This document shows, in pieces, positions 8,839 through 17,498 of a stretch of DNA of 64,000 nt (positions are counted from its first letter, which is position 1; every line of letters begins with the position of its first letter). The stretch lies in assembly GCA_035462025.1 (NCBI GenBank), contig DATHUR010000099.1:1-64000 (forward strand). Reading direction: 5' to 3'. The notes beneath the pieces were generated by a model. That model had not been told where the DNA came from. It saw only the letters and a list, made by a program, of their open reading frames with translations, and made no database searches. This stretch comes from Egicoccus sp035462025 (GTDB lineage: Bacteria > Actinomycetota > Nitriliruptoria > Nitriliruptorales > Nitriliruptoraceae). Both the position numbers and the translations under genes were made by a program.

Positions 8839-9732
8839 ATGTCGGTCGGACGCAACCGAGCCGCGAGCGCGGCCCTGCTGGCGCCAAGCGTCGGCCTGAT
8901 CGGTGTGTTCATCCTGCTGCCGATCGTGTTGACGATCTGGTTGTCGTTCAACGACTGGTCGACCCAGACCGCCTTCTCCGACGCGCAGTTCGCCGGCCTG
9001 GCCAACTACGGCGAGTTGTTCGGTGACGGACCGGTCGGGCGCGACTTCCGCCAGGCCACCGTCAACACCTTCGCCTACGCGGGCATGTCGATCGCGCTGA
9101 TCCTGCCCCTGTCGATCGCGTTCGGCCTGTTCGTCTACCGGGTCTCGTTGCGCTCGACGCTGCTGCTTCGGACCACGCTGTTCAGCACCTACATCGTGCC
9201 CTCGATCGCGGCCGCCATCGTGTGGGCCAAGCTGTACTCGCCCACCGAGGGGCCGATCAACCAGATCCTGCAGTGGTTCGGGATCGGCGCCCAGCCCTGG
9301 CTGTCCTCGCCCGACACCGCGCTCGGGTCGCTGGTCATCCTCAACGTGTGGCAGCAGGTCGGCTACTTCACCGTGCTGGTGATCGCCGGGCTGACCCAGA
9401 TCCCCGGCGACGTCTACGAGGCCGCCGCGATCGACGGGGCGCGCGGCTTCGCACTGTTCCGCCGCATCACGCTGCCGCTGCTGCGCAACACGATGCTGTT
9501 CACCGTGGTGATCGCCCTGATCAACGCCATCCAGGTGTTCGAACCGGTCGTCGCCATCACCCAGGGCGGCCCCGTCGGCGCCACCAACGTCCTCACCTTC
9601 CACATCCGAAGGGTCGGCATCGAACGGGCGCAGGGCGGCCTGGGCTCGTCGATGGCCGTGATGCTGCTGCTCGCGCTGGGTCTGACCGTCGCGCTGATCT
9701 TCGCGTTGTTCAACCGCAAGGACGTCCGGTGA
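8839..9732 (+). CDS. Sugar ABC permease (MalF/UgpA family)
   Basis: The 297-residue inner-membrane protein has about six hydrophobic helices and the cytoplasmic EAA loop EAAAIDGARGFALFRRITL that contacts the ATPase. The ATG follows CGAGGA. The stop overlaps the GTG of the next permease by 4 bases. With that partner it forms the transmembrane channel for the amino-sugar importer. No ATPase gene lies in the cluster, so a shared MsiK-type ATPase elsewhere is presumably used, as in other actinobacteria. Confidence 0.9.
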   Translation: MSVGRNRAASAALLAPSVGLIGVFILLPIVLTIWLSFNDWSTQTAFSDAQFAGLANYGELFGDGPVGRDFRQATVNTFAYAGMSIALILPLSIAFGLFVYRVSLRSTLLLRTTLFSTYIVPSIAAAIVWAKLYSPTEGPINQILQWFGIGAQPWLSSPDTALGSLVILNVWQQVGYFTVLVIAGLTQIPGDVYEAAAIDGARGFALFRRITLPLLRNTMLFTVVIALINAIQVFEPVVAITQGGPVGATNVLTFHIRRVGIERAQGGLGSSMAVMLLLALGLTVALIFALFNRKDVR

Positions 9733-10580
9733 GCGCGACCAGCAACCAGCGCTACACGTGGTGGCAGGCCAACGGCCTGCGCCTGGTCATCCTCGTGTGC
9801 GTCCTGATCGTGGCCTTCCCGCTGCTGTGGATGGTGCTGACCAGCTTCAAGACCCCCGCCGAGACCATGCAGACCCCGCCGGTGTGGCTCCCCGCCGAGC
9901 CGACCTTCGGGGCCTACCGCAGCGTCACCGAGGTGCTCCGGCTCGGCCGCAGCTTCCTCAACTCGGCGGTCATCGCGACCGCGACCACTGCCGGCATCCT
10001 CGTCACGAGCCTGATGGCCGGCTACGTGTTCGCCAAGCACCACTTCCGTGGCCGCGACACGTTGTTCTTCGCGTTGATCGCCACGATGTTCCTGCCGCCG
10101 ATCGTCACGCTGATCCCGCTGTTCCGGATGGTCGGCTCCCTCGGCCTCGGGGGCGAGATCGCCGGGGTGATCCTGCCTCACCTCGCCAACGCGTTCGGGA
10201 TCTTCCTGATGCGCCAGTTCATCCTCGACTTCCCCGACGAATTGATCGAGGCCGCCCGCGTCGACGGCGCGTCGGAGTTCCGCATCCTGTTCCAGGTCGT
10301 CGCGCCGAGCCTCGTCCCCGCGATCGCCGCCCTGACCATGTTCGCATTCGTATTCCACTGGAACAGCTACCTGTGGCCGCTGACGATCCTGCAGGGCAAC
10401 GAGGCCAACTACCCGATCGTGCTCAGCATCACCCGCCTGCTCAGCTACACCCGCTCGGCGCAGAACACCGGCCTGGTGATGGCCGGTGCCACCCTGGCCG
10501 TCGTGCCCCCGCTGACCCTGTTCGTGTTCCTGCAACGCCACTTCGTGCGCACCATCTCACGGACGGGGATCACGGGATGA
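9729..10580 (+). CDS. Sugar ABC permease (MalG/UgpE family)
   Basis: The 283-residue protein starts at GTG in a GTGA overlap with the first permease. Hydrophobic segments begin at NGLRLVILVCVLIVAFPLL, and a cytoplasmic EAA loop (EAARVDGASEFRILFQVVAP) precedes the last two helices. It is the second channel subunit of the importer. Its stop overlaps the kinase start by 4 bases, showing tight operon coupling. Confidence 0.9.
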   Translation: MSATSNQRYTWWQANGLRLVILVCVLIVAFPLLWMVLTSFKTPAETMQTPPVWLPAEPTFGAYRSVTEVLRLGRSFLNSAVIATATTAGILVTSLMAGYVFAKHHFRGRDTLFFALIATMFLPPIVTLIPLFRMVGSLGLGGEIAGVILPHLANAFGIFLMRQFILDFPDELIEAARVDGASEFRILFQVVAPSLVPAIAALTMFAFVFHWNSYLWPLTILQGNEANYPIVLSITRLLSYTRSAQNTGLVMAGATLAVVPPLTLFVFLQRHFVRTISRTGITG

Positions 10581-11491
10581 GCGCCCCGGACACCGACCTG
10601 GTACTCGCCCTGGATCTGGGCGGGACGCACCTGCGCGCCGGCCTGCTGGCGCCCGGTGCCGACCCCGCCGAGGTGGCCGACCTCGCCGCCGTGCCCGCGC
10701 CGCGCGACCTCGAGGCGTTCCGCGCCGCGGTCGACGATCTGCTCGGCCGCGCACGCGAACACGGCGAGGTGGGCCGGATCGGTCTGACCGTCCCCGGCAC
10801 CGCCGACGGTGAGCGGTCGCTGTGGGTGCCCAAGCTCCACTACCTCGACGGACTCGTGCCCGGCGACGTCGTCGGTGTCCCGGTCACGGTCGCCAACGAC
10901 GCACAGTTGGCGCTGCTGGCCGAGGTCACGGCCGGCGCCGCGGCCGGCCGGCGCGACGTCGTGCTCTTCGCGGTCGGCACCGGCATCGGCTCGGCGGTGA
11001 TGGTCGGCGGACGCATCGTCACCGGCAGCCACGGGGCAGCCTGCTCGGCCGGGTGGTTCACACAGGAACCCGACGAACCCGGCGACCCCAGCGACGGGTG
11101 GCTAGAACGGCACGCGGCCGGGCCCAGCTTCGACGACGCCGCCCGGCGCCTGGGACGGCCCGACGTACCGGACGGGGCGGCGCTGATGGCCGCAGCCGCC
11201 GGTGGTGACCCCGACGCCCAGGCGGCGGTGGCCACCCCGGCGCGCACGCTGGCCGCGGCGATCGCGGCGACGGTGGCGCTGCTCGATCCCGACTGCATCC
11301 TGCTCGCGGGTGGGGTCGCGGCGGCGTACCCGGTTCTCGAACCGCACGTCCGTGACGTGCTGCGACGGCACACGCCGGCGCACCTGCACGGCGTGGCGGT
11401 CGAGGTGGGACGGTTCGCCCCCCGCGCGGGGCTGGTCGGTGCCGCAGTCGCGGGCCGACGGGGACACCTCTGGACGGAGGTCGAGCCGTGA
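10577..11491 (+). CDS. ROK-family sugar kinase
   Basis: The 304-residue protein starts at ATG in an ATGA overlap. The N-terminal ATP-binding motif ALDLGGTHLRAG, a VANDAQLALLAE segment with the catalytic Asp, and FAVGTGIGSAV define the ROK/actin-like fold. The usual ROK zinc site (a GH pair and CxCGxxGCxE) is not present; the corresponding region reads GSHGAACSAGWFTQEPD. In context it probably phosphorylates imported GlcNAc, or a related hexosamine, to give the NagA substrate. It is expected to be cytoplasmic. Specificity is inferred from neighbours only. Confidence 0.85.
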   Translation: MSAPDTDLVLALDLGGTHLRAGLLAPGADPAEVADLAAVPAPRDLEAFRAAVDDLLGRAREHGEVGRIGLTVPGTADGERSLWVPKLHYLDGLVPGDVVGVPVTVANDAQLALLAEVTAGAAAGRRDVVLFAVGTGIGSAVMVGGRIVTGSHGAACSAGWFTQEPDEPGDPSDGWLERHAAGPSFDDAARRLGRPDVPDGAALMAAAAGGDPDAQAAVATPARTLAAAIAATVALLDPDCILLAGGVAAAYPVLEPHVRDVLRRHTPAHLHGVAVEVGRFAPRAGLVGAAVAGRRGHLWTEVEP

Positions 11492-12288
11492 CCGACTCGC
11501 TCGCAGGACCCGAGGGCGCGGCGGCCGACGCCGACGCCGGCGTCCCGGTACGGCTCGACCGTCCCGACCGCTCGCGGCCCGAACCGTTGTGGCACCAGGT
11601 GGCCCAGACCCTCAGCACCAACATCGAGGAGGGCATCTGGTCGCCCGGCGACCGGCTGCCCGGCGAAGGGCAGCTGTGCGAGCTCCTGGGGGTCAGCCGG
11701 ATCACGATCCGGCACGCCCTCCAGAAGCTCGAGGACCACGGCCTGGTGCGCAAGGAGCACGGCCGGGGCACGTTCGTCCGCTCGTCCCGCCTCGTCGGCG
11801 GCTCGGAGTCGGTGACCAGCTTCAGCCGCGAGATGCAGGACCTGGGCCGCCGACCGGGCAGCGTCCTGCTCGACACCTCGGTCGTGATGGCCGATGCGCG
11901 CACCGCCAGCGCCCTCGAACTGGACAAGCCACGGGAGGTGCTGCGCATCCGGCGCCTGCGGACCGGCGACGGCCGCCCGATCGGCATCCAGACCGCCCAC
12001 ATCCTGCGCGACCTCGTGCCTGGGCTCGACGGCGGCGAGGTCGCCGACGGCTCGTTGTACGACCTGCTGCAGCAGCGTTTCGGGCTCGCCCCGGTCCAGG
12101 CCGAGGAGGTCTACCGGGTGGGCACGGCCAGCGAGGAGGAGGCGCCGCTGCTCGAGGTCGAGGCGGGTTCGCCCGTATTCCTCGTCCTGCGCGTGGCCAG
12201 GTCCGAGCGCGGCCCCTTCGAGTTCACCACCTCCACCATGCGCGGCGACCGCTACGAGATCCGCACGACGCTGCGCCAGTCCACCTGA
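11488..12288 (+). CDS. GntR/HutC-family transcriptional regulator
   Basis: The 266-residue protein starts at GTG overlapping the kinase stop. A winged-helix DNA-binding domain spans residues about 35-100 (SPGDRLPGEGQLCELLGVSR, ITIRHALQKLEDHGLVRKEH). A UTRA ligand-binding domain fills residues about 110-255. HutC-type regulators often sense phosphorylated sugars; in this operon glucosamine-6-phosphate or GlcNAc-6-phosphate are natural candidates. The inverted repeat at 7341-7358 is the best local binding-site candidate. The start keeps an unusual acidic, alanine-rich N-terminal tail. Confidence 0.9.
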   Translation: MTDSLAGPEGAAADADAGVPVRLDRPDRSRPEPLWHQVAQTLSTNIEEGIWSPGDRLPGEGQLCELLGVSRITIRHALQKLEDHGLVRKEHGRGTFVRSSRLVGGSESVTSFSREMQDLGRRPGSVLLDTSVVMADARTASALELDKPREVLRIRRLRTGDGRPIGIQTAHILRDLVPGLDGGEVADGSLYDLLQQRFGLAPVQAEEVYRVGTASEEEAPLLEVEAGSPVFLVLRVARSERGPFEFTTSTMRGDRYEIRTTLRQST

Positions 12289-12355
12289 CCACACCGCCCA
12301 CCACGCCCGGCTGTCCGGGCCCTCCCTCCCGCACGACGGACCCAAGGAACACCAC

Positions 12356-13144
12356 ATGACCACGCACTACATCGCGCCCCTCCTCGCCCTGGCGCAGCAA
12401 GCCGGCGAGGCCAACGAGGAGGCGCTCGAAACCGTCAGCGCCCGCATGGCCGACACGCTCGAGGCCAAGGGGCTGATCCACCTGTTCGGTTCGGGTCACT
12501 CGGTCCTGCCGTGCCAGGAGGCCTTCCCCCGCTACGGCAGCTACGTCGGGTTCAACCCGCTGACCGACCCGCGCCTGATGTGGCACGACGTGCTGGGCAC
12601 CGGCGGGGTCCGCGAACTGCTGTGGCTCGAGCGCACCGAGGGCTACATCGACAAGTTCCTGGCCCACCAGCCGCTGCTCGAGGGCGACGTCCTGGTCGTC
12701 TACAGCCACTCGGGCCGCAACGCCGCCGGCATCGACGCGGCGCTGTACGCCAAGGGCCGCGGCATGTACGTCGTGGCGATCAGCTCGGGCGCGATGCTCG
12801 ACCGCGAGTCGCCCCACTCCAGCGGCAAGAAGCTCGCCGACGTCGCCGACGTGCTGGTCGACACGCACAGCCCGATCGAGGACGCGATCGTCGACGTCGA
12901 CGGCTGGTCGCGTCCCGTGTCGGGTTCCTCGACGGTGCTGGCCATGATCCTCACCCACGAACTGATCGCCCGCACCGCGGCCAAGCTGGCCGCCAAGGGC
13001 ATCGAGCTGCCGACCTTCGCCTCGCCCACCGTGCCCGGCGTGACGCTGGACGACACCGACCGTGTCTACGGCATCTACCGCGAGCGGATGGTCGAGGCCG
13101 CCGCCAAGCACGTGCCGATCTTCCAGGCCTCGATGGAGGCCTGA
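12356..13144 (+). CDS. SIS-domain sugar-phosphate-binding protein (UPF0309 type)
   Basis: The 262-residue protein starts at ATG preceded by AAGGAA, 67 bases after the GntR stop. A single SIS Rossmann-like domain is present, with LIHLFGSGHSVLP near residue 40 and VLVVYSHSGRNAAGIDAAL near 115. The family is usually annotated as UPF0309/sugar isomerase domain and frequently accompanies amino-sugar or PTS genes. It probably binds or isomerises a phosphosugar, such as an N-acetylmuramate or hexosamine derivative. A 13-bp terminator hairpin follows. Confidence 0.8.
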   Translation: MTTHYIAPLLALAQQAGEANEEALETVSARMADTLEAKGLIHLFGSGHSVLPCQEAFPRYGSYVGFNPLTDPRLMWHDVLGTGGVRELLWLERTEGYIDKFLAHQPLLEGDVLVVYSHSGRNAAGIDAALYAKGRGMYVVAISSGAMLDRESPHSSGKKLADVADVLVDTHSPIEDAIVDVDGWSRPVSGSSTVLAMILTHELIARTAAKLAAKGIELPTFASPTVPGVTLDDTDRVYGIYRERMVEAAAKHVPIFQASMEA

Positions 13145-13155
13145 CCCACGCGACT

Positions 13156-13185
13156 GTCGGCGGCCGCGTGCGCGCGGCCGCCGAC
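13156..13185. terminator. Bidirectional terminator
   Basis: GTCGGCGGCCGCG and CGCGGCCGCCGAC form a perfect 13-bp stem with a 4-base loop between the converging SIS and GOLPH3-like genes. Confidence 0.75.
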
Positions 13186-13190
13186 CTGTC

Positions 13191-13865
13191 TCACGACCCC
13201 GCGCCCGCGGCCGCGCCACCGGCGGCGATCGCGGCCATGACCGCCGCCTGGGCCTGCTGGATCGCCTTGGCGACCGCCTCGGGGACGTCGCTGCCGACGT
13301 CGAACCCGTCGGCGCGGCGCTGCGCCTCCTTGCGCTGCTTGCGTTCGACCAGCACGTTCAGCGCGCCGGTCGAACGAGCCAGTTTCGCGAGCAGGACGGC
13401 GTGGCTGTCGCCGTCGCCGGGTCGCCGCCGGCCCAGCAGCAGGTCGCGCACCTGACCGCGGACCGCCTTCGCGGTGCGCGTGTCGGCCGTGGGGCGCCGG
13501 GTGACGGGGAACAACCCGAGCACCCGGTGCTCCTGCCGGCGCAACGCGCCGGACTCGACCATGCGATCGAGCACCGCGTTGGTGCGCTTGCGGTTGTCGA
13601 GGTGGCCGACGAGGTCCTTGACCTTCTTGGGCTTGCGGGCGCGTTCGGTGTCGGCGACGACGGCGGCCAGCAGCGGATCCGACGGCGCCGTGCCGGTCGG
13701 GTGGACCCGGTCGTCGAGCACCTCCAACGCGCCGACGCCCATCGCGTCGATCAGCAGCGCGCCCGCGATGCCGGTGCTGAACCCGGTCGAGCACTTCGCG
13801 TGCGGCTTGCCCTTCTCGTCGTCCCAGCACAGCAGCACCAGGTCCTCGGCGAGCAGTCGTTCCAC
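13191..13865 (-). CDS. GOLPH3/Vps74-like (GPP34) family protein
   Basis: The 224-residue protein starts at the GTG (13865), which has AGGGGGTG just upstream; an in-frame start further upstream has no such site. VERLLAEDLVLLCWDDEKG, then GIAGALLIDAMGVGALEVLD and a histidine/arginine-rich core are typical of bacterial GPP34 proteins. The eukaryotic homologue is a phosphatidylinositol-4-phosphate-binding Golgi adaptor. The actinobacterial proteins are uncharacterised. It lies 55 bases after the ABC exporter permease on the same strand and may belong to that operon. The C terminus is an alanine-rich tail. Confidence 0.85.
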   Translation of the reverse strand: MERLLAEDLVLLCWDDEKGKPHAKCSTGFSTGIAGALLIDAMGVGALEVLDDRVHPTGTAPSDPLLAAVVADTERARKPKKVKDLVGHLDNRKRTNAVLDRMVESGALRRQEHRVLGLFPVTRRPTADTRTAKAVRGQVRDLLLGRRRPGDGDSHAVLLAKLARSTGALNVLVERKQRKEAQRRADGFDVGSDVPEAVAKAIQQAQAAVMAAIAAGGAAAGAGS

Positions 13866-13920
13866 GGTGCACCCCCTGGTCGTCGGCCGGCACACCGAGC
13901 CTACGCCCGACGCGTCGTGC

Positions 13921-14721
13921 CTACGCGGCGCGCGGGCCCCGGTTGTAGGCCCGTCGCGCCCACAGGTAGCCGCCCAGGCCGATCACGACCGACCACGCCA
14001 CCGTCAGCCACCCGGCGTTGCCGACGGGCGTGCCGGAGAACGACGCGCGGAGCAGGTCGATGACCGGCGTGAGCGGCTGGTACTCGGCGAACCACCGCAT
14101 GGCGGTCGGCATCGATTCCGGCGGGACGAAGCCGCTGCCGAGGAAGGGGAGCAGGAACAGCGGCATCGGCGCGTTGCTGGCGCCCTCGACGGTCTTGGAG
14201 GCGAGCCCCATGGCCACCGACAGCCACGTCATCGCCAGCGTGATCGCCGCCACGGCGGCCAGGATCAGCAGCCAGTCGAGCGGGCCGGCCGACGTCCGGA
14301 ATCCCAGCAGGATCGCCAGGCCGAGGACGAGCGGCACGGCGATCATGGTCTGCACGAGGCTGCCGAGCACGTGGCCGGTCAGCACCGACACACGCGCGAT
14401 CGCCATCGTGCGGAACCGGTCGATGATGCCTTCCTTCATGTCCATCGCGACGCCGATGGCGACGTTCTGGGCACCGCCGATGATCGTCATCAGCACGATC
14501 GCGGGCGTCACGTAGCCGAGGTAGGCGGCGCGGCCGGTGAGACCCGCGCTCGCGGTCCCGGGCAGTCCTGCGCCCATCGTCTCGCCGAACACGAACACGA
14601 ACAGCAGCAGCATCACGACCGGGATCGAGAGTTGGAACATGAACAGCGTCGCGAACTGACGCTTCAGGTTGCGGCGGAGCATGGTGGCCGAGTCGCGCAC
14701 GGCCAGGCTGAGGCTGGTCAT
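13921..14721 (-). CDS. ABC-2 type exporter permease (DrrB-like)
   Basis: The 266-residue membrane protein has its start ATG overlapping the ATPase stop by 4 bases. About six hydrophobic segments are visible, beginning with LFMFQLSIPVVMLLLFVFVF and ending with WSVVIGLGGYLWARRAYNRG. The family exports drugs, lipids or polyketides in company with a DrrA-type ATPase. It is the membrane half of the exporter encoded with the preceding gene. Confidence 0.88.
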   Translation of the reverse strand: MTSLSLAVRDSATMLRRNLKRQFATLFMFQLSIPVVMLLLFVFVFGETMGAGLPGTASAGLTGRAAYLGYVTPAIVLMTIIGGAQNVAIGVAMDMKEGIIDRFRTMAIARVSVLTGHVLGSLVQTMIAVPLVLGLAILLGFRTSAGPLDWLLILAAVAAITLAMTWLSVAMGLASKTVEGASNAPMPLFLLPFLGSGFVPPESMPTAMRWFAEYQPLTPVIDLLRASFSGTPVGNAGWLTVAWSVVIGLGGYLWARRAYNRGPRAA

Positions 14722-15692
14722 CGTTGGTTCTCCAGGGTCGTGTCGTCCGCAGTGTCCGTGGCGGGCTGGCCGGTCAGGGCGAGGAAGACGTCGTCGAGGT
14801 CGGGGGTGTGCACGGTCAGGGTCTCGACCGGCACCGCCGCGGCATCGAGGCGGTCGAGCAGGCGTCGCAGGGCATCGACGCTGGCGTCGCTTGGCACCTG
14901 CAGCGCCAGTCCCTGTGGGTCCGCCGCCGAGCCGGGCAGCAGCGCGGTGGCGTCGTCGAGGGCGCTGCGGTTGGGGAAACGCAGCCGGACGTGCCCCCCC
15001 GGGATGCGGTGCTTGAGGTCGTCCGGCGTGCCCTCGGCGACGATCCGGCCGCGGTCGAGCACCGCGACCCGGTCGGCGAGCTGGTCGGCTTCCTCGAGGT
15101 ACTGGGTGGTCAGCAGGATCGTGACGCCGTCCGCCACCAGGCCCCGGATGATGTCCCACAGCTCGCGGCGGCTGCGTGGATCGAGCCCCGCGGTCGGTTC
15201 GTCGAGGAAGATCAGGCGGGGGTCGCCGACCAGCGTCATCGCGAGGTCGATACGCCGCCGCATGCCGCCGGAGTAGGTCTGCACCGGCTTGTCGGCCGCC
15301 TCGACGAGGTCGAAGCGGGCGAGCAGGTCGGTGGCCCGGCGACGACCCTCGGCGCGGTCGAGGTGGTGCAGGTCGGCCATCAGGCGCAGGTTCTCGCGCC
15401 CCGTCAACAGGTTGTCGACCGCCGAGAACTGGCCGGTCACGCCGATGGCCCGCCGCACGGCCTCGCCGTCAGTGCGCACGTCGGCGCCGGCGACGACCGC
15501 CGTGCCGGCGTCGGCGGGGATCAGGGTCGACAGGATCCGGACGATTGTGGTCTTGCCGGCGCCGTTGGGGCCCAGCAGGGCGAACACGGTGCCGGGCGCG
15601 ACCGCGAGGTCGATCCCGTCGAGGACGGTGGTGTCGCCGTAGCTCTTGCGCAGTCCGGTGGCCCGGACCCCGGCGGGCGTTGGTGTGCCCAT
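14718..15692 (-). CDS. ABC exporter ATP-binding protein (DrrA-like)
   Basis: The 324-residue protein starts at the ATG at 15692 behind AAGGAG. It has Walker A GPNGAGKTT near residue 45, signature YSGGMRRRIDLAMTL, and Walker B LIFLDEPTAGLDP. The C-terminal extension (about residues 220-320) is of the kind seen in daunorubicin-resistance ATPases. It powers the overlapping permease. The substrate is unknown. Upstream DUF4097 and ribbon-helix-helix genes suggest an envelope- or stress-responsive exporter. Confidence 0.9.
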   Translation of the reverse strand: MGTPTPAGVRATGLRKSYGDTTVLDGIDLAVAPGTVFALLGPNGAGKTTIVRILSTLIPADAGTAVVAGADVRTDGEAVRRAIGVTGQFSAVDNLLTGRENLRLMADLHHLDRAEGRRRATDLLARFDLVEAADKPVQTYSGGMRRRIDLAMTLVGDPRLIFLDEPTAGLDPRSRRELWDIIRGLVADGVTILLTTQYLEEADQLADRVAVLDRGRIVAEGTPDDLKHRIPGGHVRLRFPNRSALDDATALLPGSAADPQGLALQVPSDASVDALRRLLDRLDAAAVPVETLTVHTPDLDDVFLALTGQPATDTADDTTLENQR

Positions 15693-15819
15693 GGTTCGTG
15701 CTCCTTGCTGGGTGTATGGGTGGCTGGGTGGATCGGTGGACGGATGGATCGGGTGCTCGGGCATGGCGGCGCCAGGGGCGGCGCCGTCGGCGCTTCCCGG
15801 ACACCCCGTTGTGGTGGGG

Positions 15820-16680
15820 CTAGGCGCGGCGGATGTGGATGTCCCCGGTGCCGGTCAGGATGCGGATCTCCGCGGTGTCGGTCCCGACGCCGGGGCCATC
15901 GGCGGCCTCGAGGTCGTTGTGGACGCGGCCGAACTTCGAGCGGGCGTCGACCCACGCGGCCGTGCCGTCGCGGATGCCGACCTCGATGGCGCCGGCGCCG
16001 CTCTTGAGGCTGACGTTGCCGCGGACGACCTCGCCGACGCGCACCCTGCCGCTGGCGGTGAGCGCTGTGACGTCGGCAGCGGCGTGACCGACGGTGACGT
16101 CGCCGTTGGCCGACTTGGCCTTGAGGCGACCGGTCACCTCGCCGATCGTGATGGGGCCGTTGATGTTCTGCACCTCGGCGGTCCCGTCGATGCGGCCGAT
16201 GCGGATCTCGCCACCCCCAGTCACCGTGGCGTTGCCGTCGACCTGTTCGATCAGCACGTCCCCGCCGGACGTCTCGGCCCGCAGTGCGCGGCTGTGGTCG
16301 ATGCGGATGTTGCCCACACCGGTGCCGGCGCGGACCTCGCCGAAACGTCCGTCGGCGCGCACGTCGGCGGCGTCGGCCCGGATGTCGAGGTCGCTGTCCT
16401 CGGGCGCCTCGATGACAACGCTGATGTAGCCGGCGCGCTGTCGCGGACCGATCAATGGTTCGAGGATCGGGATCCGCGGTCGCGGGCCGCGGATCTCGAG
16501 GCGCCCGTCGACCAACTCGGCGGTGGCAGCCCGAGCCGCCCGGACGTCGCGCTCGTCGCCGGGGTCGGCCGGCGTGACGGTCACCTCGGCGTCGGCGCGG
16601 TCGGTCGCGATCACGTGCACGCTGCCGACCGACAGCTCGACGTGCACCGCCGTGGGACCGGAGAGATCGAAAGCAGTCAT
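15820..16680 (-). CDS. DUF4097 beta-repeat protein
   Basis: The 286-residue protein has no signal peptide or membrane segment. It is made of short repeating beta strands with alternating small and charged residues (for example GNIRIDHSRALRAETSGGDV, GEIRIGRIDGTAEV, KSANGDVTVGHAAADV). This is the DUF4097/polymer-forming beta-helix pattern. Related proteins in Bacillus LiaG and actinobacterial operons accompany envelope-stress ABC transporters, but no activity is established. It follows the ribbon-helix-helix gene by 78 bases and precedes the exporter by 127 bases. Confidence 0.85.
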   Translation of the reverse strand: MTAFDLSGPTAVHVELSVGSVHVIATDRADAEVTVTPADPGDERDVRAARAATAELVDGRLEIRGPRPRIPILEPLIGPRQRAGYISVVIEAPEDSDLDIRADAADVRADGRFGEVRAGTGVGNIRIDHSRALRAETSGGDVLIEQVDGNATVTGGGEIRIGRIDGTAEVQNINGPITIGEVTGRLKAKSANGDVTVGHAAADVTALTASGRVRVGEVVRGNVSLKSGAGAIEVGIRDGTAAWVDARSKFGRVHNDLEAADGPGVGTDTAEIRILTGTGDIHIRRA

Positions 16681-16758
16681 GGGGTACCCCCGGGTGCAGG
16701 CATGGAAGGGCAGGCCACGCGCCGTGCGACGCGCGGAGCAACGTGTGGACGGTGGCGG

Positions 16759-17280
16759 CTAGCGGACCCAGCCGGAGTAGCGGCGGTTGCCGACAGGGCC
16801 CCCGCGGTTACGGGCCGGCCCAGTCTCGAGGGCGCCGGCCGCGGCCCGGACGAGCCAGGCGTTCAGCGACAGTCCTTCCTGCGTGGCCGCCTCCTCGATG
16901 CGTTGCTTGAGCGAGTCGGGGAGTCGCAGGTTGAGGCGGGCGGTGCCTCCGTCCGGGTCCGCGAGGGACGGTGGTGCCACAGGTGGTGCCATCCCGGCGT
17001 CAGTGTCGGCCACGTTGGCGTCGTCGTCGGTCGGGTGCGGTGGGGGCGTGACGACGAAGCCCGGGTCGCGGCCGCGCAGGCGGACCTCGACCGAGCCAGG
17101 CGCCAGTTCGCGCGTGATCTCGTCCGCGGCGCTGCTCAGCGCCTCGAGCAGGACGAGACGGGTCGCGGCGTCGAGTGGTGCGGTCAGGCGATCGGCCAGG
17201 GCGCGGGCGTCGTCGCCGCCCGCGGCCGCAGCGATCGCGAGTTCGCGCTGGAGGGTTTCTACGAAAGGTGTGAGGTGCAT
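16759..17280 (-). CDS. HicB-like ribbon-helix-helix regulator
   Basis: The 173-residue protein has a helical N-terminal domain (FVETLQRELAIAAAAGGDDA), a proline/aspartate-rich linker near 105-115, and a C-terminal ribbon-helix-helix DNA-binding motif ARLNLRLPDSLKQRIEEAAT followed by LSLNAWLVRAAAGAL. The ATG at 17280 is favoured because a promoter is placed to make it the first transcribed codon. There is no toxin gene (HicA) beside it, so it is probably a stand-alone repressor of the cluster. GTGCCAC/GTGGCAC repeats overlap its promoter, as expected for autoregulation. Confidence 0.82.
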   Translation of the reverse strand: MHLTPFVETLQRELAIAAAAGGDDARALADRLTAPLDAATRLVLLEALSSAADEITRELAPGSVEVRLRGRDPGFVVTPPPHPTDDDANVADTDAGMAPPVAPPSLADPDGGTARLNLRLPDSLKQRIEEAATQEGLSLNAWLVRAAAGALETGPARNRGGPVGNRRYSGWVR

Positions 17281-17281
17281 G

Positions 17282-17322
17282 GTGCCACTATGGCACACAA
17301 GTGGCACCGCTGCAAGTGCCAC
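17282..17322 (-). promoter_or_regulatory. Promoter with repeated RHH operator half-sites; leaderless start
   Basis: Four copies of GTGCCA/TGGCAC occur: the perfect inverted repeat GTGCCA-CTA-TGGCAC at 17282-17296, then GTGGCAC at 17301-17307 and GTGCCAC at 17316-17322. On the minus strand TTGCAG (17315-17310) and CATAGT (17292-17287) are 17 bases apart, and six bases separate the -10 from the ATG, predicting leaderless mRNA. No Shine-Dalgarno sequence is present. The array overlaps the whole promoter. Confidence 0.6.
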
Positions 17323-17498
17323 GCGGTGGGTTCGGACGGCCGCCGTCCCTGCGGCGGTAGCCGCCGCCTCCCAACGGCCGCCCCGAGGCAACAAAGCGCG
17401 ATCGCCCGGCCGCACGACCGGTCCGGGACGGCCAGCCGACTCGTTGGGCTCCGTAGCGTCACCGCAGACCTGATGCCCCGACCAAGAGGAACCACACG

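Noticed and set aside
15700..15765. G-rich stretch with repeated GGTGG/GGATGG units upstream of the exporter ATPase
   Set aside because: Units are irregular in length and sequence, so neither a CRISPR nor a defined operator. A quadruplex cannot be claimed from this alone.
16759..17280. HicAB toxin-antitoxin pair
   Set aside because: The HicB-like C-terminal motif is present but no small HicA-type gene lies on either side.
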